A stretch of DNA of 64,000 nt from Paraburkholderia phytofirmans PsJN (GCF_000020125.1 NC_010681.1:3348001-3412000); one strand, 5' to 3'; counted from the stretch's first letter, positions 1 to 10,235 are shown. Numbers and translations: made by a program. Notes: generated from the letters alone by a model not told the origin.

Positions 1-1158
1 ATCGCGCTCGCCACCAGCGAACGGCTCAACGATCCGGTGGTGCGGCGCCTCGTGCGCCACTACTGTTTCGACTTCGTCAAGGTGCCGGTGGCCAACGCCA
101 CGGTCGACTATCTGGTCGGCCACGCATACGGCATGGTGACGCTGTGCGAGCCCGAACTCGCGCCGCCCGTGAGCGAGTCGGGCGACGAAGAAATGGTCGG
201 CACCTGCGAAGCCATGCAGCAGCTGTTTCGCACCATCCGCAAGGTGGCCAACACCGACGCGAGCGTGTTCATTTCCGGCGAGTCGGGCACAGGCAAGGAG
301 CTGACTGCGCTCGCGATTCACGAGCGCTCGCCGCGCCGCAAGGCGCCGTTCATCGCGATCAATTGCGGCGCGATTCCGCACCATCTGCTGCAATCCGAAT
401 TGTTCGGCTATGAGCGCGGCGCATTCACCGGCGCGAATCAGCGCAAGATCGGCCGCGTCGAGGCCGCCGACGGCGGCACGCTGCTGCTCGACGAAATTGG
501 CGATCTGCCGCTCGAAAGCCAGGCGAGCCTGCTGCGCTTTTTGCAGGAAGGCAAGATCGAGCGGCTCGGCGGACGCGAATCGATTCCGGTCGACGTGCGG
601 ATCATTTCCGCCACCCACGTCGATCTGGAAGGCGCAATGCGCGACGGCCAGTTCCGCGCCGACCTGTTTCACCGGCTCTGCGTGCTGCGGGTGGACGAGC
701 CGCCGCTGCGCGCGCGCGGCAAGGACATCGAAATTCTCGCGCAGCACATTCTGCACAAGTTCAAGACCGACAGCGCGCGCAAGATCCGCGGCTTCACGCC
801 GTCCGCGATCGAGGCGCTCTACAACTACAACTGGCCCGGCAACGTCCGCGAGCTGATCAACCGGGTGCGCCGCGCGATCGTGATGGCGGAGAACAAGCTG
901 ATTTCCGCCGACGACCTCGATCTCGCGCACTTCACCGCGCAGCAGACCATGACGCTCTCGCAAGCGCGCGAGGCCGCCGAGAAGCGCGCGATCGAGGCGG
1001 CGCTGCTGCGTCATCGTCATCGGTTGAACGAGGCGGCGGCGGATCTGAATATTTCGCGCGTGACGCTGTATCGCTTGATGGGCCAGCACGGGTTGCGCGA
1101 ATTGAGCTCCGCCGACGAGAAGGCGGCGTTCGGCGCGGGCGATGGCGCGCCGGTGTGA
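1..1158 (+). CDS. sigma-54-dependent transcriptional activator (5' end outside window)
   Basis: The reading frame is open from the first base, so the gene starts before the window; the GTG at 37 is internal. About 385 codons are visible. The first ~60 residues look like the end of a VpsR-type receiver-like domain. An AAA+ sigma-54 interaction domain follows, with Walker A (GESGTGKE, visible residues 93-100), the GAFTGA loop that contacts sigma-54 (140-145) and Walker B (LLLDE, 161-165). The last ~50 residues form a Fis-type helix-turn-helix (NISRVTLYRL). All the ATPase signatures are intact, so it should be an active bacterial enhancer-binding protein that remodels sigma-54 RNA polymerase. 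VpsR/BerB-like relatives control exopolysaccharide or biofilm genes; that role is inferred from family resemblance only, and its targets cannot be seen here. Confidence 0.9.
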   Translation: MALATSERLNDPVVRRLVRHYCFDFVKVPVANATVDYLVGHAYGMVTLCEPELAPPVSESGDEEMVGTCEAMQQLFRTIRKVANTDASVFISGESGTGKELTALAIHERSPRRKAPFIAINCGAIPHHLLQSELFGYERGAFTGANQRKIGRVEAADGGTLLLDEIGDLPLESQASLLRFLQEGKIERLGGRESIPVDVRIISATHVDLEGAMRDGQFRADLFHRLCVLRVDEPPLRARGKDIEILAQHILHKFKTDSARKIRGFTPSAIEALYNYNWPGNVRELINRVRRAIVMAENKLISADDLDLAHFTAQQTMTLSQAREAAEKRAIEAALLRHRHRLNEAAADLNISRVTLYRLMGQHGLRELSSADEKAAFGAGDGAPV

Positions 1159-1393
1159 GGCGGCGCAGTGTGGATGCGGTCGGTGGTTTCTTGAAGCCGC
1201 GTGAAGCCGCGTGCTGCGCGTGGGGCGCGTGGTGCGTGTCACGCAGCGAAATCGAGCAGCCGCGCTGCGGATAGCGCATGGCTTGGCCGGGCGCGTCCCG
1301 GCCGACTGCGCGGTCACGCACCGAAACCCGCCTCCGCGGCCCAAACCCCCGCGTCAGGTAGAATCAGTCCGGTTACGTTCCCCTTTCCATTCG

Positions 1394-1894
1394 ATGACGA
1401 CGCTCACCCTGATCGTCGCTCGCGCCAACAATGGCGTGATCGGCCGCGACAACCAGTTGCCCTGGCGACTTCCCGAAGACCTCGCGTTCTTCAAGCGCAC
1501 CACCATGGGCGCGCCCATCATCATGGGACGCAAGACGCACGAGTCGATCGGCCGGCCGTTGCCGGGACGCCGCAACATTATCGTGACACGGGATGCCACG
1601 CGGCGTTTCCAGGGCTGCGACGCGGCCACCACGCTCGAAGACGCGCTCAAGCTCGCCGCTCAGGACCAGGCGCCGGAAGCGTTTCTGATCGGCGGCGCGC
1701 AGTTGTATGCGGAAGGTTTGCGGCAGGCGGACAAGCTGATCATCACCGAGATTTCCGCCGACTTCGAAGGCGACGCCACTTTCCCGGCGCTCGATGAAAA
1801 CGAGTGGGAAGAAGTCGCGCATGAAACGCATCGCGCGGATGCGCCGAACGATTTCGACTACGCGTTCGTGACGTATAAGCGCAAAGGCGCTTAA
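1394..1894 (+). CDS. folA: dihydrofolate reductase
   Basis: The product is 166 aa, normal for bacterial DHFR, which reduces dihydrofolate to tetrahydrofolate with NADPH in the cytoplasm. The N-terminus shows the family pattern [12 protein letters not shown] followed by LPEDLAFF, where Asp29 matches the catalytic acid (Asp27 in E. coli). The NADPH-binding GRKTHESIG and the later FLIGGAQLY motif are also present. The frame is open upstream to 1211, but homology begins exactly at the ATG at 1394, so I reject the longer form. In related bacteria folA often follows thyA; no thyA is seen here. A strong bidirectional hairpin follows the gene and separates it from convergent pmbA. Confidence 0.96.
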   Translation: MTTLTLIVARANNGVIGRDNQLPWRLPEDLAFFKRTTMGAPIIMGRKTHESIGRPLPGRRNIIVTRDATRRFQGCDAATTLEDALKLAAQDQAPEAFLIGGAQLYAEGLRQADKLIITEISADFEGDATFPALDENEWEEVAHETHRADAPNDFDYAFVTYKRKGA

Positions 1895-1964
1895 AGATTT
1901 CTTCGACTTAAGACACCAACGCCGCGCGCAGAGCAAACAATCGGCGCCGCCGCCCGATCAGGCA

Positions 1965-2006
1965 TAAAAAACGCCACGCAGTGACTTGCGTGGCGTTCTG
2001 CTTTTT
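1965..2006. terminator. bidirectional intrinsic terminator between folA and pmbA
   Basis: A perfect 10-bp stem (ACGCCACGCA at 1971-1980, TGCGTGGCGT at 1987-1996) with a short loop is flanked by AAAAAA on the left and CTTTTT on the right. It can therefore serve both folA (plus) and pmbA (minus), which converge on it. Confidence 0.85.
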
Positions 2007-2048
2007 ACGGGTCAACTGAAAACGCGGCGGGACCGCGGCTAAACCCGC

Positions 2049-3419
2049 TTACTGCCCCGCGATCGTCATCCGTTCGATCAGCACCGAGCCGGTCTGCTTG
2101 GTGCCGCGCGTGATCGTATCCGCGCCGATCGCGACGATGTGGTGGAACATCTCCTGCAGCGTGCTCGCCACCGTGATCTCCTCGACCGGATACTGGATCT
2201 TGCCGTTCTCGACCCAGAAGCCCGACGCGCCGCGCGAGTAGTCGCCGGTCACGTAGTTCACGCCTTGGCCCATCAGTTCGGTCAGCAACAGGCCCGTGCC
2301 GAGCTTGCGCAGCATTTCTTCGAAGTCGTCTTCGGGACGCGTGTTCGAGCTGCGCAGCGACAGGTTGTGCGAACCGCCGGCATTGCCCGTGGTCTGCATG
2401 CCGAGCTTGCGCGCCGAGTACGTGGACAGGAAATAGCCTTCCACCACGCCGTCTTTCACTACCGAACGCTGTTTGGTGCGCACGCCTTCTTCGTCGAATG
2501 GCGCGCTGCCCATGGCGCGAGCAATATGCGGGTCTTCGACCACTTGCACGTGCGGCGCGAACACCGGCTTGCCGAGACTGTCGACGAGGAACGAGGTCTT
2601 GCGATACAGCGCGCCACCGCTCGTGGCCTGCACGAATGCGCCGAGAATGCCCGCGGCGAGCGGCGCTTCGAACAGCACCGGCACCTTGCGCGTATCCAGA
2701 CCGCGCGCGCCGATGCGCGCCAGCGCGCGTTGCGCCGCGTAACGGCCGACTGCTTCCGGATCGGCCAGTTCTTCCGCGCTGCGAGTGGACGTGTACCAGT
2801 CGTCGCGCTGCATGTTGCGGGCGCTGCCGGCGATCGGCGCGCACGCAATGTAGTGGCGCGAGTACGGATAGCCCGCCAGGAAGCCGCGCGAGGTGGCCAG
2901 CACGAACTGCGAGTGCTGCGCCGAGACGCTCGCGCCTTCCGAATTCTTGATCTGCGGATCGGTCGCGAATGCGGCGTCTTCGGCGCGGCGGGCGATTTCC
3001 ACCGCTTCGTCCGCGGACAGATTCCACGGGTGATAGAGATCGAGGTCGCGCGGCGCCGTTTCCAGCAACTCCGCCTCGGCGAGACCCGCGCAATCGTCTT
3101 CCGCTGTGAAGCGGGCGATGTTGTAGGCCGCCGCAACCGTGTCCTTCAACGCCTGCGATGAAAAGTCCGAAGTGCTCGCATTGCCGCGCTTGTTGCCAAT
3201 GAACACCGTCACGCCGACCATCTTGTCGCGGTTGTGCTCGATCGTCTCGACTTCGCCGCGCCGCACGGAGACGGACAGGCCGTCGCCTTCGGAAATCTCG
3301 GTCGCCGCGTCGGTTCCGCCGAGCGACTTCGCGTGACGAAGGATGTCCGAGGCGATTTCCTTCAGTTCATCCTGGGTATGCGGAAAAAAGCGCTGCTTGA
3401 CGTCCATGTCTGCTGCCAT
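2049..3419 (-). CDS. pmbA: metalloprotease-associated protein PmbA/TldE
   Basis: The 456-aa product matches the PmbA/TldE family throughout, for example the N-terminal SLGGTDAATEISEGDGLSVSVR and the C-terminal GASGFWVENGKIQYPVEEI segments. In E. coli, TldD and TldE form a heterodimeric zinc protease that degrades unfolded peptides and matures microcin B17; TldE is the subunit lacking the HExxH zinc site, and none is seen here. The ATG at 3419 gives the family length of about 450 aa. The gene is divergent from darP, a typical beta/gammaproteobacterial pairing, with about 300 bp between them. It ends at the shared terminator with folA. Confidence 0.95.
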   Translation of the reverse strand: MAADMDVKQRFFPHTQDELKEIASDILRHAKSLGGTDAATEISEGDGLSVSVRRGEVETIEHNRDKMVGVTVFIGNKRGNASTSDFSSQALKDTVAAAYNIARFTAEDDCAGLAEAELLETAPRDLDLYHPWNLSADEAVEIARRAEDAAFATDPQIKNSEGASVSAQHSQFVLATSRGFLAGYPYSRHYIACAPIAGSARNMQRDDWYTSTRSAEELADPEAVGRYAAQRALARIGARGLDTRKVPVLFEAPLAAGILGAFVQATSGGALYRKTSFLVDSLGKPVFAPHVQVVEDPHIARAMGSAPFDEEGVRTKQRSVVKDGVVEGYFLSTYSARKLGMQTTGNAGGSHNLSLRSSNTRPEDDFEEMLRKLGTGLLLTELMGQGVNYVTGDYSRGASGFWVENGKIQYPVEEITVASTLQEMFHHIVAIGADTITRGTKQTGSVLIERMTIAGQ

Positions 3420-3725
3420 TGTCGTTGCCGTCCTGTTCGGGGCCGAGCGGCCCTGGGTGGGTTCGCTATGTTGGCTGGGTCTGCTGTTGTGTTCGCACCG
3501 GTCACGTCCGCGCCTGACGCCTGCGCGCGTGTCTGGCGCGTGTATCCGTTACCTATCCCGCGATCATAGCAAGGTACGCGACGCCGTACCTGGCATTCGC
3601 TGCGCCTCGCGTCACGTCGGCCGGGCACCGCCTAAGGCGCAGCATTGTCATCGCTTCGCCATGCGCGAGATCTTGCGCGCGGCGGCACCGCGGGTTCGGT
3701 GGGCGCGGCACGTTACAATATCGGC
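3420..3725. other. intergenic region between divergent pmbA and darP
   Basis: These 306 bp separate two divergently transcribed genes and should hold both promoters. The segment CACGTTACAATATCGGC (from about 3708) contains a TACAAT -10-like hexamer (3713-3718) only ~8 bp before the darP ATG, so darP mRNA would have almost no leader if it is used. I see no convincing gene, repeat or operator in the rest. Confidence 0.4.
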
Positions 3726-4340
3726 ATGACACGCAAAACCCGCATTCAACCCATCGAATCCGCCGAGCCGGAAGTCGACGAGAACGGCTACGACCGTCCC
3801 AGCAAGTCCCAGCTCAAGCGCGAAATGCACGAGCTGCAGGAACTGGGCTCGGCGCTGATCGCGCTGCCCAAAGACGCGCTCAAGCGCATGCCGATGCCCG
3901 AAAAGCTCGACGACGCGGTGCGCGAAGCGCGCCGCATCACCGACCACGAAGGCAAACGCCGCCAGGTGCAATATGTCGGCCGCGTGATGCGCTCGCTGCT
4001 GGACGAGGAAACCGCCGCGCTGCGCACCGCGCTCGACACCTACAACGGCGTCAACAAGGCGGAAACGGCCAAGCTTCACTGGATCGAACGCACCCGCGAA
4101 AAACTGCTCGCCGACGACGCCGCGCTGACCGATTTCATCCGCCAGCACCCGAACGCCGACCCGCAGCAAGGCCGCACGCTGATCCGCAACGCCCGCAAGG
4201 AAGCGCTGCAGAGCAAGCCGCCGCGCTACTTCCGCGAACTGTTCCAGTGGATCAAGAACGCGGACGGACCGTCCGCGCAAACCGATTCCGACGCCGACAA
4301 CGCCCTGGACGAAGACGACGATGACGACCGCGACGCCTAA
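3726..4340 (+). CDS. darP: ribosome maturation factor DarP (YjgA, DUF615)
   Basis: The 204-aa product belongs to the DUF615/YjgA family, shown by the conserved start [19 protein letters not shown] and the C-terminal [10 protein letters not shown]. In E. coli, YjgA/DarP binds the late pre-50S particle and promotes peptidyl-transferase centre maturation. The frame is open from 3645, but homology begins at the ATG at 3726. The C-terminus is strongly acidic ([13 protein letters not shown]). The last 20 nt overlap the start of mogA in another frame, so the two are probably co-transcribed and translationally coupled. Confidence 0.94.
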   Translation: MTRKTRIQPIESAEPEVDENGYDRPSKSQLKREMHELQELGSALIALPKDALKRMPMPEKLDDAVREARRITDHEGKRRQVQYVGRVMRSLLDEETAALRTALDTYNGVNKAETAKLHWIERTREKLLADDAALTDFIRQHPNADPQQGRTLIRNARKEALQSKPPRYFRELFQWIKNADGPSAQTDSDADNALDEDDDDDRDA

Positions 4341-4965
4341 GGCGGCACGCAAGCACCCCGACGAAATCGTGATCGGCCTCGTGTCGATCAGCGACCGCGC
4401 GTCCACCGGCGTCTACGAGGACAAGGGCATTCCGGCCTTGCAGGAATGGCTCGGCGCGGCGCTGACTTCGCCGTGGCAAGTGGTCACGCGTCTGATTCAG
4501 GACGACGCGCCGACCATTTCCGCCACGCTGACCGAACTGGTGGACGAAGTGGGCTGCGATCTGGTGCTGACCACCGGCGGCACCGGCCCGTCGCGCCGCG
4601 ACGTGACGCCCGAGGCCACGCTTGCCGTGGCCACTAAGGAAATGCCGGGTTTCGGCGAGCAGATGCGGCAGATCAGCCTGAATTTCGTGCCGACGGCGAT
4701 TCTGTCGCGCCAGGTCGCGGTGATCCGCGAAACGGCGGAGCACGCGGCGCTGATCGTCAATCTGCCGGGTCAGCCGAAGTCGATCAAGGAAACGCTGGAA
4801 GGTTTGCGCGACGCCGAAGCAGGCGGCGCGGTGAAGGTGCCGGGCATTTTCGCCGCGGTGCCGTACTGTATCGACCTGATCGGCGGACCGTACGTTGAAA
4901 CCAACGCCGACGTGGTGAAGGCGTTCCGGCCGAAGAACGCACAGCGCGCGCCCCGGCCGGCTTAG
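4321..4965 (+). CDS. mogA: molybdopterin adenylyltransferase MogA
   Basis: The 214-aa protein is a MoaB/MogA-type enzyme that adenylylates molybdopterin before molybdenum insertion. The family signature [17 protein letters not shown] lies at residues 84-100, and a second substrate-site stretch reads [18 protein letters not shown] at ~141-154. The start overlaps the end of darP by 20 nt. The stop is only two bases from the stop of convergent orn. A molybdoenzyme that would use this cofactor, the fds formate dehydrogenase, is encoded near the other end of the window. Confidence 0.95.
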   Translation: MTTATPKAARKHPDEIVIGLVSISDRASTGVYEDKGIPALQEWLGAALTSPWQVVTRLIQDDAPTISATLTELVDEVGCDLVLTTGGTGPSRRDVTPEATLAVATKEMPGFGEQMRQISLNFVPTAILSRQVAVIRETAEHAALIVNLPGQPKSIKETLEGLRDAEAGGAVKVPGIFAAVPYCIDLIGGPYVETNADVVKAFRPKNAQRAPRPA

Positions 4966-4967
4966 TT

Positions 4968-5579
4968 TTACTCCGCCCCGTTGGCGGCGTCCGGCGCCGA
5001 CGGAATCAGGAAATGCTCGCGGTAGTACTTCAGTTCGTCGATCGACTCGTGGATATCGGCCAGCGCCGTGTGCATTGCGCGCTTCTGGAAGCCCTTGTAG
5101 ATGGCCGGTTGCCAGCGGCGGCACAGTTCCTTCAACGTGCTGACGTCGAGATTGCGGTAGTGGAAGAAGCGCTCCAGATCCGGCATCCAGCGCGCCATGA
5201 AGCGGCGGTCCTGGCAGATCGAGTTGCCGCACATCGGCGATTTGCCGGGCGGCACGAAAACGCTCAGGAAATCGCGAATCTGTTCGGCGGCATCGGCCTC
5301 GCTGACTGTAGACGCCTTCACGCGGTCGATCAGGCCCGAGCGGCCATGCGTGTTCTGATTCCACTGATCCATTTTGGCGAGCGTCTCGTCGCTCTGATGA
5401 ATCGCCAGGACCGGACCTTCGACCATTCTGTCGAGCGTCGAATTCGTCACCACCACCGCAATTTCGATGATGCGGTCGGAATCGGGCTCGAGCCCGGTCA
5501 TTTCCATGTCCAGCCAGACGAGATTCATGTCGCTGCGCACGAGCGACGGCTGTTCGGTGGATGCGAGGATGTCAGTCAT
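4968..5579 (-). CDS. orn: oligoribonuclease
   Basis: The 203-aa product is a DEDDh 3'-5' exoribonuclease that degrades two- to five-nucleotide RNAs, including pGpG from c-di-GMP turnover. The ExoI motif [20 protein letters not shown] supplies Asp24 and Glu26, and [11 protein letters not shown] near the C-terminus supplies the catalytic His and last Asp. An upstream in-frame extension exists to 5873, but homology starts at the ATG at 5579 ([10 protein letters not shown]). It converges with mogA and is divergent from the M48 protease gene. Confidence 0.96.
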   Translation of the reverse strand: MTDILASTEQPSLVRSDMNLVWLDMEMTGLEPDSDRIIEIAVVVTNSTLDRMVEGPVLAIHQSDETLAKMDQWNQNTHGRSGLIDRVKASTVSEADAAEQIRDFLSVFVPPGKSPMCGNSICQDRRFMARWMPDLERFFHYRNLDVSTLKELCRRWQPAIYKGFQKRAMHTALADIHESIDELKYYREHFLIPSAPDAANGAE

Positions 5580-5690
5580 GAAGGCAACCCTGAGGGCCGC
5601 GCAAACGGCTTGGTGCAAGCCCGCCTGCCACGGCAATTGTTCGTTTGAGATTGGTTTGAGCGTGTTCCCGCCGCGCGGCGGGAAGAAACA

Positions 5691-5696
5691 TATAAT
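5691..5696 (+). promoter_or_regulatory. putative -10 element for the M48 peptidase operon
   Basis: A consensus TATAAT lies 28 bp before the ATG at 5725. No good TTGACA-like -35 is present at 16-18 bp, so only the -10 is called. Confidence 0.45.
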
Positions 5697-5724
5697 TCTC
5701 GCATAGATACCACGGAATCCCCGG

Positions 5725-6984
5725 ATGCCTACTCTGTACTTCACCGTTCTGTTCGTCGTCGCCGTCGTGGCGATGGTCGGCACCAAACTGTGGCTCGCGT
5801 CGCGGCAAATCCGCTTCGTGGCCGGCCATCGCGAGCAGGTGCCGAGCCAGTTCGCCGGCACCATCGCGCTCACCGCGCACCAGCGCGCCGCCGACTACAC
5901 CGTCGAGCGCACGCGTCTGACCATGATCGAAATCGTCGTCAGCGCGGCCGTGCTGATCGGCCTCACGCTGCTCGGCGGCGTGCAGGCGCTGGATCTTGGG
6001 ATATCCGACTGGCTCGGCCGCGGTTACATCGGCCAGATCGCACTGGTCGCCGCGGTGATCGCGATCACCAGCGTGATCGACCTGCCGTTCGATTACTACC
6101 GCCAGTTCGTGGTCGAGCAGCGCTTCGGCTTCAACCGCATGAGCAAGGGCATTTTTTTCGTCGACCGGATCAAGGGCGTGTTGCTCGGCGCCGCGTTCGG
6201 TCTGCCGCTGCTGTTCGTCGTGCTGTGGCTGATGAACCAGGCCGGCAGTCTGTGGTGGCTGTGGACGTGGATCGTGTGGGTCGCCTTCCAGATGCTTGTG
6301 CTGGTGCTGTATCCGTCGTTTATCGCGCCGCTTTTCAACAAGTTCGAGCCGCTCAAGGACGAAGTGCTGAAAAGCCGTATCGAGGCGCTGATGCAGCGCT
6401 GCGGTTTCGCTGCCAAAGGCCTTTTCGTGATGGACGGCAGCCGCCGTTCGGCGCACGGCAACGCCTACTTCACCGGCTTCGGCGCGGCCAAGCGGATCGT
6501 GTTCTTCGACACGCTGCTCGCGCGTCTGTCGGGCAACGAGATCGAAGCCGTGCTCGCGCATGAACTCGGCCACTTCAAGCGCCGTCACGTGATCAAGCGC
6601 ATGCTCGTCACCTTCGCGATCAGTCTCGCGATGCTCGCCCTGCTCGGCTGGCTCACGCAGTGCGTGTGGTTCTATGAAGGGCTGGGCGTGCGGCCGTCGC
6701 TGATCGGCGGCAATAGCGGCCTCGCGCTGGTGCTGTTCTTCCTTGCGCTGCCGGTGTTCCTGTTCTTCGTGACGCCGCTGGGCAGTCTCAGTTCGCGCAA
6801 GCACGAGTTCGAAGCCGACGCGTTCGCAGCGACACAGACCGATGCGCAAGACCTCGTCAACGCGCTCGTCAAGCTGTACGAAGACAACGCGTCGACTCTG
6901 ACGCCCGACCCGCTCTACACCGCGTTCTACTACTCGCATCCGCCGGCGTCGCAGCGGATCGACCGCCTGCTGCGGCACGCATGA
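5725..6984 (+). CDS. M48 family membrane zinc metallopeptidase (Ste24/CAAX protease type)
   Basis: The 419-aa integral membrane protein has an N-terminal hydrophobic segment and several more spans (about 70-90, 100-120, 150-175, 180-200, 290-312 and 333-352). The zinc site HELGH lies at 279-283, with the third ligand Glu363 in [10 protein letters not shown], as in Ste24/HtpX peptidases. The [10 protein letters not shown] segment just before the site is typical of the Ste24 branch. It probably cleaves membrane or misfolded proteins with its active site at the cytoplasmic side. Its stop overlaps the rsgA start by 4 bp (ATGA), so it heads an operon with rsgA and the DUF2007 gene. Confidence 0.92.
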   Translation: MPTLYFTVLFVVAVVAMVGTKLWLASRQIRFVAGHREQVPSQFAGTIALTAHQRAADYTVERTRLTMIEIVVSAAVLIGLTLLGGVQALDLGISDWLGRGYIGQIALVAAVIAITSVIDLPFDYYRQFVVEQRFGFNRMSKGIFFVDRIKGVLLGAAFGLPLLFVVLWLMNQAGSLWWLWTWIVWVAFQMLVLVLYPSFIAPLFNKFEPLKDEVLKSRIEALMQRCGFAAKGLFVMDGSRRSAHGNAYFTGFGAAKRIVFFDTLLARLSGNEIEAVLAHELGHFKRRHVIKRMLVTFAISLAMLALLGWLTQCVWFYEGLGVRPSLIGGNSGLALVLFFLALPVFLFFVTPLGSLSSRKHEFEADAFAATQTDAQDLVNALVKLYEDNASTLTPDPLYTAFYYSHPPASQRIDRLLRHA

Positions 6985-7931
6985 GCGGCCGCTCCCCGAA
7001 AGCGCCGCGCGCGCCGTCCAGCACGCGCGTAGGCGGCCTCGTGGTGGCCGCGCATGGCCGCCACTATCTGGTCGCGCCCGATGACGGCGGCGCCATGCTC
7101 CAGTGCTTCCCACGCGGCAAGCGCAGCGAGGTGGCCGTCGGCGATCGCGTGGTTTACGAGCTGGCTTCGGCGGATCAAGGCGTGATTGTCGAGATCGGAG
7201 AACGGCGCAATCTGCTGTATCGCTCGGATCAGTACAAGTCGAAGCTGTTCGCTGCCAACCTCGATCAGCTGCTGGTCGTGTTGGCCACCGAGCCGCATTT
7301 CAGCGAAGATCTGCTCGGGCGCGCGCTCGTCGCGGCAGAGGCGAACGAGTTGAAGCCGCTGATCGTGCTGAACAAGACCGACGTCACCGATGCACTCGAA
7401 GGCGCGCGCAAGCGGCTCGAGCCGTATCGCGCGCTGGGTTATACGGTCGTGGAAGTGTCGATCAAGATGCAACCCGAGGCCGCGCGTGCGGCGTTGATCG
7501 AACATCTGCAGGGTCATTCGACGCTGCTGCTCGGCCAATCCGGCATGGGCAAATCGACGCTCGTGAATCTGCTGATTCCCGATGCCGAAGTCGCCACGCG
7601 CGAGATTTCGACGGCATTGAACAGCGGGCGCCATACGACGACCTTCACGCGTCTCTATCCACTGCCTGATAGCGCGGACGGCGAAGGCGGCGCGTTGATC
7701 GACTCGCCGGGCTTCCAGGAATTCGGCCTGCATCATTTGACCGAAGGCCGGCTCGAGCGCGCGTTTCCGGAGTTCCGGCCGCTGCTGCCGAACTGCCGGT
7801 TCTACAACTGCCATCATTTGCAGGAACCCGGTTGCGCGATTCTCGAGGCCGTGGCCGATGGACGCATCCGCCGCGAACGGCATGCGCTGTATGCGCAACT
7901 CGTGCACGAAGCCAGCCAGATCGTCCGCTGA
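6981..7931 (+). CDS. rsgA: ribosome small-subunit-dependent GTPase RsgA
   Basis: The 316-aa protein is the circularly permuted GTPase that tests and releases RbfA late in 30S assembly. Motifs appear in permuted order: G4 NKTD (131-134), then G1 GQSGMGKS (185-192), then G3 DSPG (241-244). An OB fold occupies about residues 15-80. A C-terminal zinc knuckle uses Cys272, Cys277, a nearby His and Cys285 (NCRFYNCHH...GC). It overlaps the M48 gene by ATGA and is followed after one base by the DUF2007 gene. Confidence 0.96.
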   Translation: MSGRSPKAPRAPSSTRVGGLVVAAHGRHYLVAPDDGGAMLQCFPRGKRSEVAVGDRVVYELASADQGVIVEIGERRNLLYRSDQYKSKLFAANLDQLLVVLATEPHFSEDLLGRALVAAEANELKPLIVLNKTDVTDALEGARKRLEPYRALGYTVVEVSIKMQPEAARAALIEHLQGHSTLLLGQSGMGKSTLVNLLIPDAEVATREISTALNSGRHTTTFTRLYPLPDSADGEGGALIDSPGFQEFGLHHLTEGRLERAFPEFRPLLPNCRFYNCHHLQEPGCAILEAVADGRIRRERHALYAQLVHEASQIVR

Positions 7932-7932
7932 C

Positions 7933-8253
7933 ATGAAACTGATGCGCGCGCCGAATCTCATCATCGGACAGCATTGGGTCAATGTGCTGGCTACCGCGGG
8001 CATTGCTTGCGAGTTGCACAACCGTTATCTGAACGGCGCGCTCGGCGATATCCCGGCGGATCAGTGCTCGCCGGAACTTTGGCTCGTCGATGAACGTGAT
8101 GAGGCGATGGCGCGGAGGTTGATCGACGCAGCCTCGCATGGACCGGCGGCGGGGTCGCCTGGGTGGACGTGCCGTCAGTGTGGCGAGGCGCTCGAGGCGC
8201 AGTTTACGCTCTGCTGGCAGTGTGGGACGGCACGCGATCCGCTGGACGGGTGA
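7933..8253 (+). CDS. DUF2007 domain protein with C-terminal zinc ribbon
   Basis: The 106-aa protein has an N-terminal DUF2007 region (residues ~1-65, MKLMRAPNLIIGQHWVNVLA). A short linker leads to a zinc-ribbon tail with two CxxC pairs, Cys80/Cys83 and Cys94/Cys97. DUF2007 folds resemble signal-transducing PII-like domains, but no function is established. The ATG lies one base after the rsgA stop, so it is the last gene of the M48-rsgA operon. I infer only that it may work in the same cellular process. Confidence 0.85.
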   Translation: MKLMRAPNLIIGQHWVNVLATAGIACELHNRYLNGALGDIPADQCSPELWLVDERDEAMARRLIDAASHGPAAGSPGWTCRQCGEALEAQFTLCWQCGTARDPLDG

Positions 8254-8350
8254 AGCGGCTCATCGCCGACCGGTGCATTGCGTACGGTGTCGCGGCATGA
8301 ATGGAAAAGGCTGTGGCGATGCGCTCCATGATGCGATTTCCGGCGCTTAA

Positions 8351-8388
8351 AAACAAAACCCTACGTTTCTTCGAAGCGTAGGGTTTGG
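8351..8388 (-). terminator. intrinsic terminator of the CobD-like gene
   Basis: The stem AAACCCTACG (8356-8365) pairs perfectly with CGTAGGGTTT (8377-8386). On the minus strand it is followed by TTGTTTTTAAG, so it terminates the CobD-like gene. The plus-strand side lacks a T run, though the stem may also slow plus-strand transcription. Confidence 0.75.
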
Positions 8389-8454
8389 TCGGCAGACTGA
8401 CACCGGAGCGCGGCGTTGTTTCTCTTCAGCGAATAGAGCGCTAGCCTGATGGCG

Positions 8455-9393
8455 TCAAGCCAGCCACACCGCAATCGTCAGCATCAGCAACAAAATCATC
8501 CACAGTACCACCGCGCGCCACACCAGGCCCACGGCCGATTGCAGCGTGCGCGGGGTGCAGTCGTCGCCGACCTGCATCGGGCCGCCGTCGCCAGTGGCGA
8601 GCGCGTCGAGGCTCGACGGTTCAGCCAGCGGCCCGCTCAGACGTGCGCCCAAGGCACCGCTGCCCGCGGCCAGCAACACGCCGTCGTTCGCGTCCGGCCA
8701 TTGGCGCGCATGGTTGCGCCATGCATAAATCGCGTCTTCAAAATTGCCGACGATCGCAAAGCCCAGCGACGTCAACCGCGCCGGCACCCAGTCGATCACG
8801 AAGAAAGCACGCTGCGCAAAGCTCGAAAACGCGACGGTGCGATCGTCGACCGGCCGCGCCCACGTGCGCGCCAGATATTCGGCGATCCGATACAGCACGG
8901 CGCCCGCCGGTCCGACCGGAATCAGGAACCAGAAGAACACGCCGAACACGTGCCGATGTGAAGCGACCACCGCGTGAATCAGCGTATGACGCACGATCTC
9001 GCTGACGGGCATATCGACCGTATCGAGCCCGGTCCATTCGTTCAGGATCTCACGCGCGCGCGGCACGTCGTCGTTATTCAACGCGAGGTGGATGTCCGTG
9101 AAATAGTGGCTGAACTGGCGGAAGCCCAGCGTGAAGTACAGCACCGCGACGTTCCACAGGAACGCCAGCGCAAAGTGAATGTGATACAGCACGTAGTAGA
9201 CGAGCGCGACGACCAGCGTCCACGGCACCACCACCACGAGCCAGGCAAGCAAGCCGTGCTTCGGCTTGCCGGCATCGAATCCGTGCGCCGCCGACTCCGC
9301 ATGGTATTGAAGCAACGCGGACACCGGATTGTTCGGCGACAGCGCGCGTACCTGTTCAATGATCAGAGCCAGCAATACGGAGAAAAAAGTCAT
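8455..9393 (-). CDS. CobD/CbiB family membrane protein
   Basis: The 312-aa protein is a multi-pass membrane protein related to CobD/CbiB, which joins aminopropanol to adenosylcobyric acid. Hydrophobic spans lie at about 1-15, 48-90, 150-172 and 290-311. Family-like segments include FSHYFTDIHLALNNDD and HVFGVFFWFLIPVGPAGAVLYR. There is no cobalamin gene nearby, and homologues in this genus sit in the same isolated context. A role in cobamide synthesis is therefore a weak inference, and an AmpE-like envelope role is possible. Confidence 0.8.
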   Translation of the reverse strand: MTFFSVLLALIIEQVRALSPNNPVSALLQYHAESAAHGFDAGKPKHGLLAWLVVVVPWTLVVALVYYVLYHIHFALAFLWNVAVLYFTLGFRQFSHYFTDIHLALNNDDVPRAREILNEWTGLDTVDMPVSEIVRHTLIHAVVASHRHVFGVFFWFLIPVGPAGAVLYRIAEYLARTWARPVDDRTVAFSSFAQRAFFVIDWVPARLTSLGFAIVGNFEDAIYAWRNHARQWPDANDGVLLAAGSGALGARLSGPLAEPSSLDALATGDGGPMQVGDDCTPRTLQSAVGLVWRAVVLWMILLLMLTIAVWLA

Positions 9394-9506
9394 GCGGTGC
9401 GCCGTGCTTTTCGAGTTTTACGATTGTTTTATAACGATAGCACAGGGTCGGATGCCGCTGAGCGCGGACCTCGACAAACACCCGACAACTGCACAGTCCA
9501 TGCGAC

Positions 9507-10235
9507 TCATGCCGCGAGGAAGCGATAGAAGTTGCGCAGCATGGCGGCCGTCGCGCCCCAGATGAAATAGTGGCTGCCGACTTCGCTGCTGCTCTCGTCA
9601 ACTTCAGGATCGGCCTCAGCCAATGCTGCACGCGGATACGGCATCGCGAAAAAGCGCCGTTCGCCGCCTTCATAACGGAACACGCGGACTTCGTGGTGCA
9701 CGGGGTTCATCAGAAAGGCGAGCGGCACTTCGAAGACTTCGGCCACTTCGAACGCGTCCGCCTTCACTGTGAACGGCGGATGCACGAGGCCGATCACCGG
9801 CGTCACGCGAAAACCGGTGCCCGTCAGATAGTCGGGCAATGCGCCGAGAATTTCCACACGCGATGGATCGAGACCGACCTCCTCCTCCGCTTCCCGCAGT
9901 GCGGTGGCCGTAGCGTCGGCGTCGAAGGGTTCATGACGGCCGCCAGGAAAGCTCACCTGGCCTGCATGATCGTTCAGATGGTCGGCACGCTGAGTCAGCA
10001 GCACGGTCAGGCCGTGTTCGCGGACCACCAGCGGCACCAGCACCGCCGCGACTCGCGGATCGGCATGCGTATCGCGCCAGGGCGCATCGACGACGAGCTC
10101 AGGGGTCCAGGCAAGGGGTTGCTCGAAGCGTGCGCGCAAGCCGTCGGGCGTGAGACGGTCGCCCGCCACTGGCGGCAGATCGGTGCCTGTTGCTTCGACA
10201 GGCAGGGTTTCAGGCTCAAAGACGGGGCGGGTCAA
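9507..10235 (-). CDS. CoA pyrophosphatase (Nudix hydrolase, NudL type)
   Basis: The 242-aa protein contains a Nudix box (residues 98-123, GGRHEPFDADATATALREAE onward) with the metal-binding REAxEE core at 114-119. The surrounding UPF0035/NudL pattern (LTQRADHLNDHAGQVSFPGGR) marks the CoA diphosphatase branch, which cleaves CoA and acyl-CoA to phosphopantetheine and 3',5'-ADP. It lies downstream of rplS but is separated from it by a terminator, so it is probably transcribed on its own. Confidence 0.93.
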   Translation of the reverse strand: MTRPVFEPETLPVEATGTDLPPVAGDRLTPDGLRARFEQPLAWTPELVVDAPWRDTHADPRVAAVLVPLVVREHGLTVLLTQRADHLNDHAGQVSFPGGRHEPFDADATATALREAEEEVGLDPSRVEILGALPDYLTGTGFRVTPVIGLVHPPFTVKADAFEVAEVFEVPLAFLMNPVHHEVRVFRYEGGERRFFAMPYPRAALAEADPEVDESSSEVGSHYFIWGATAAMLRNFYRFLAA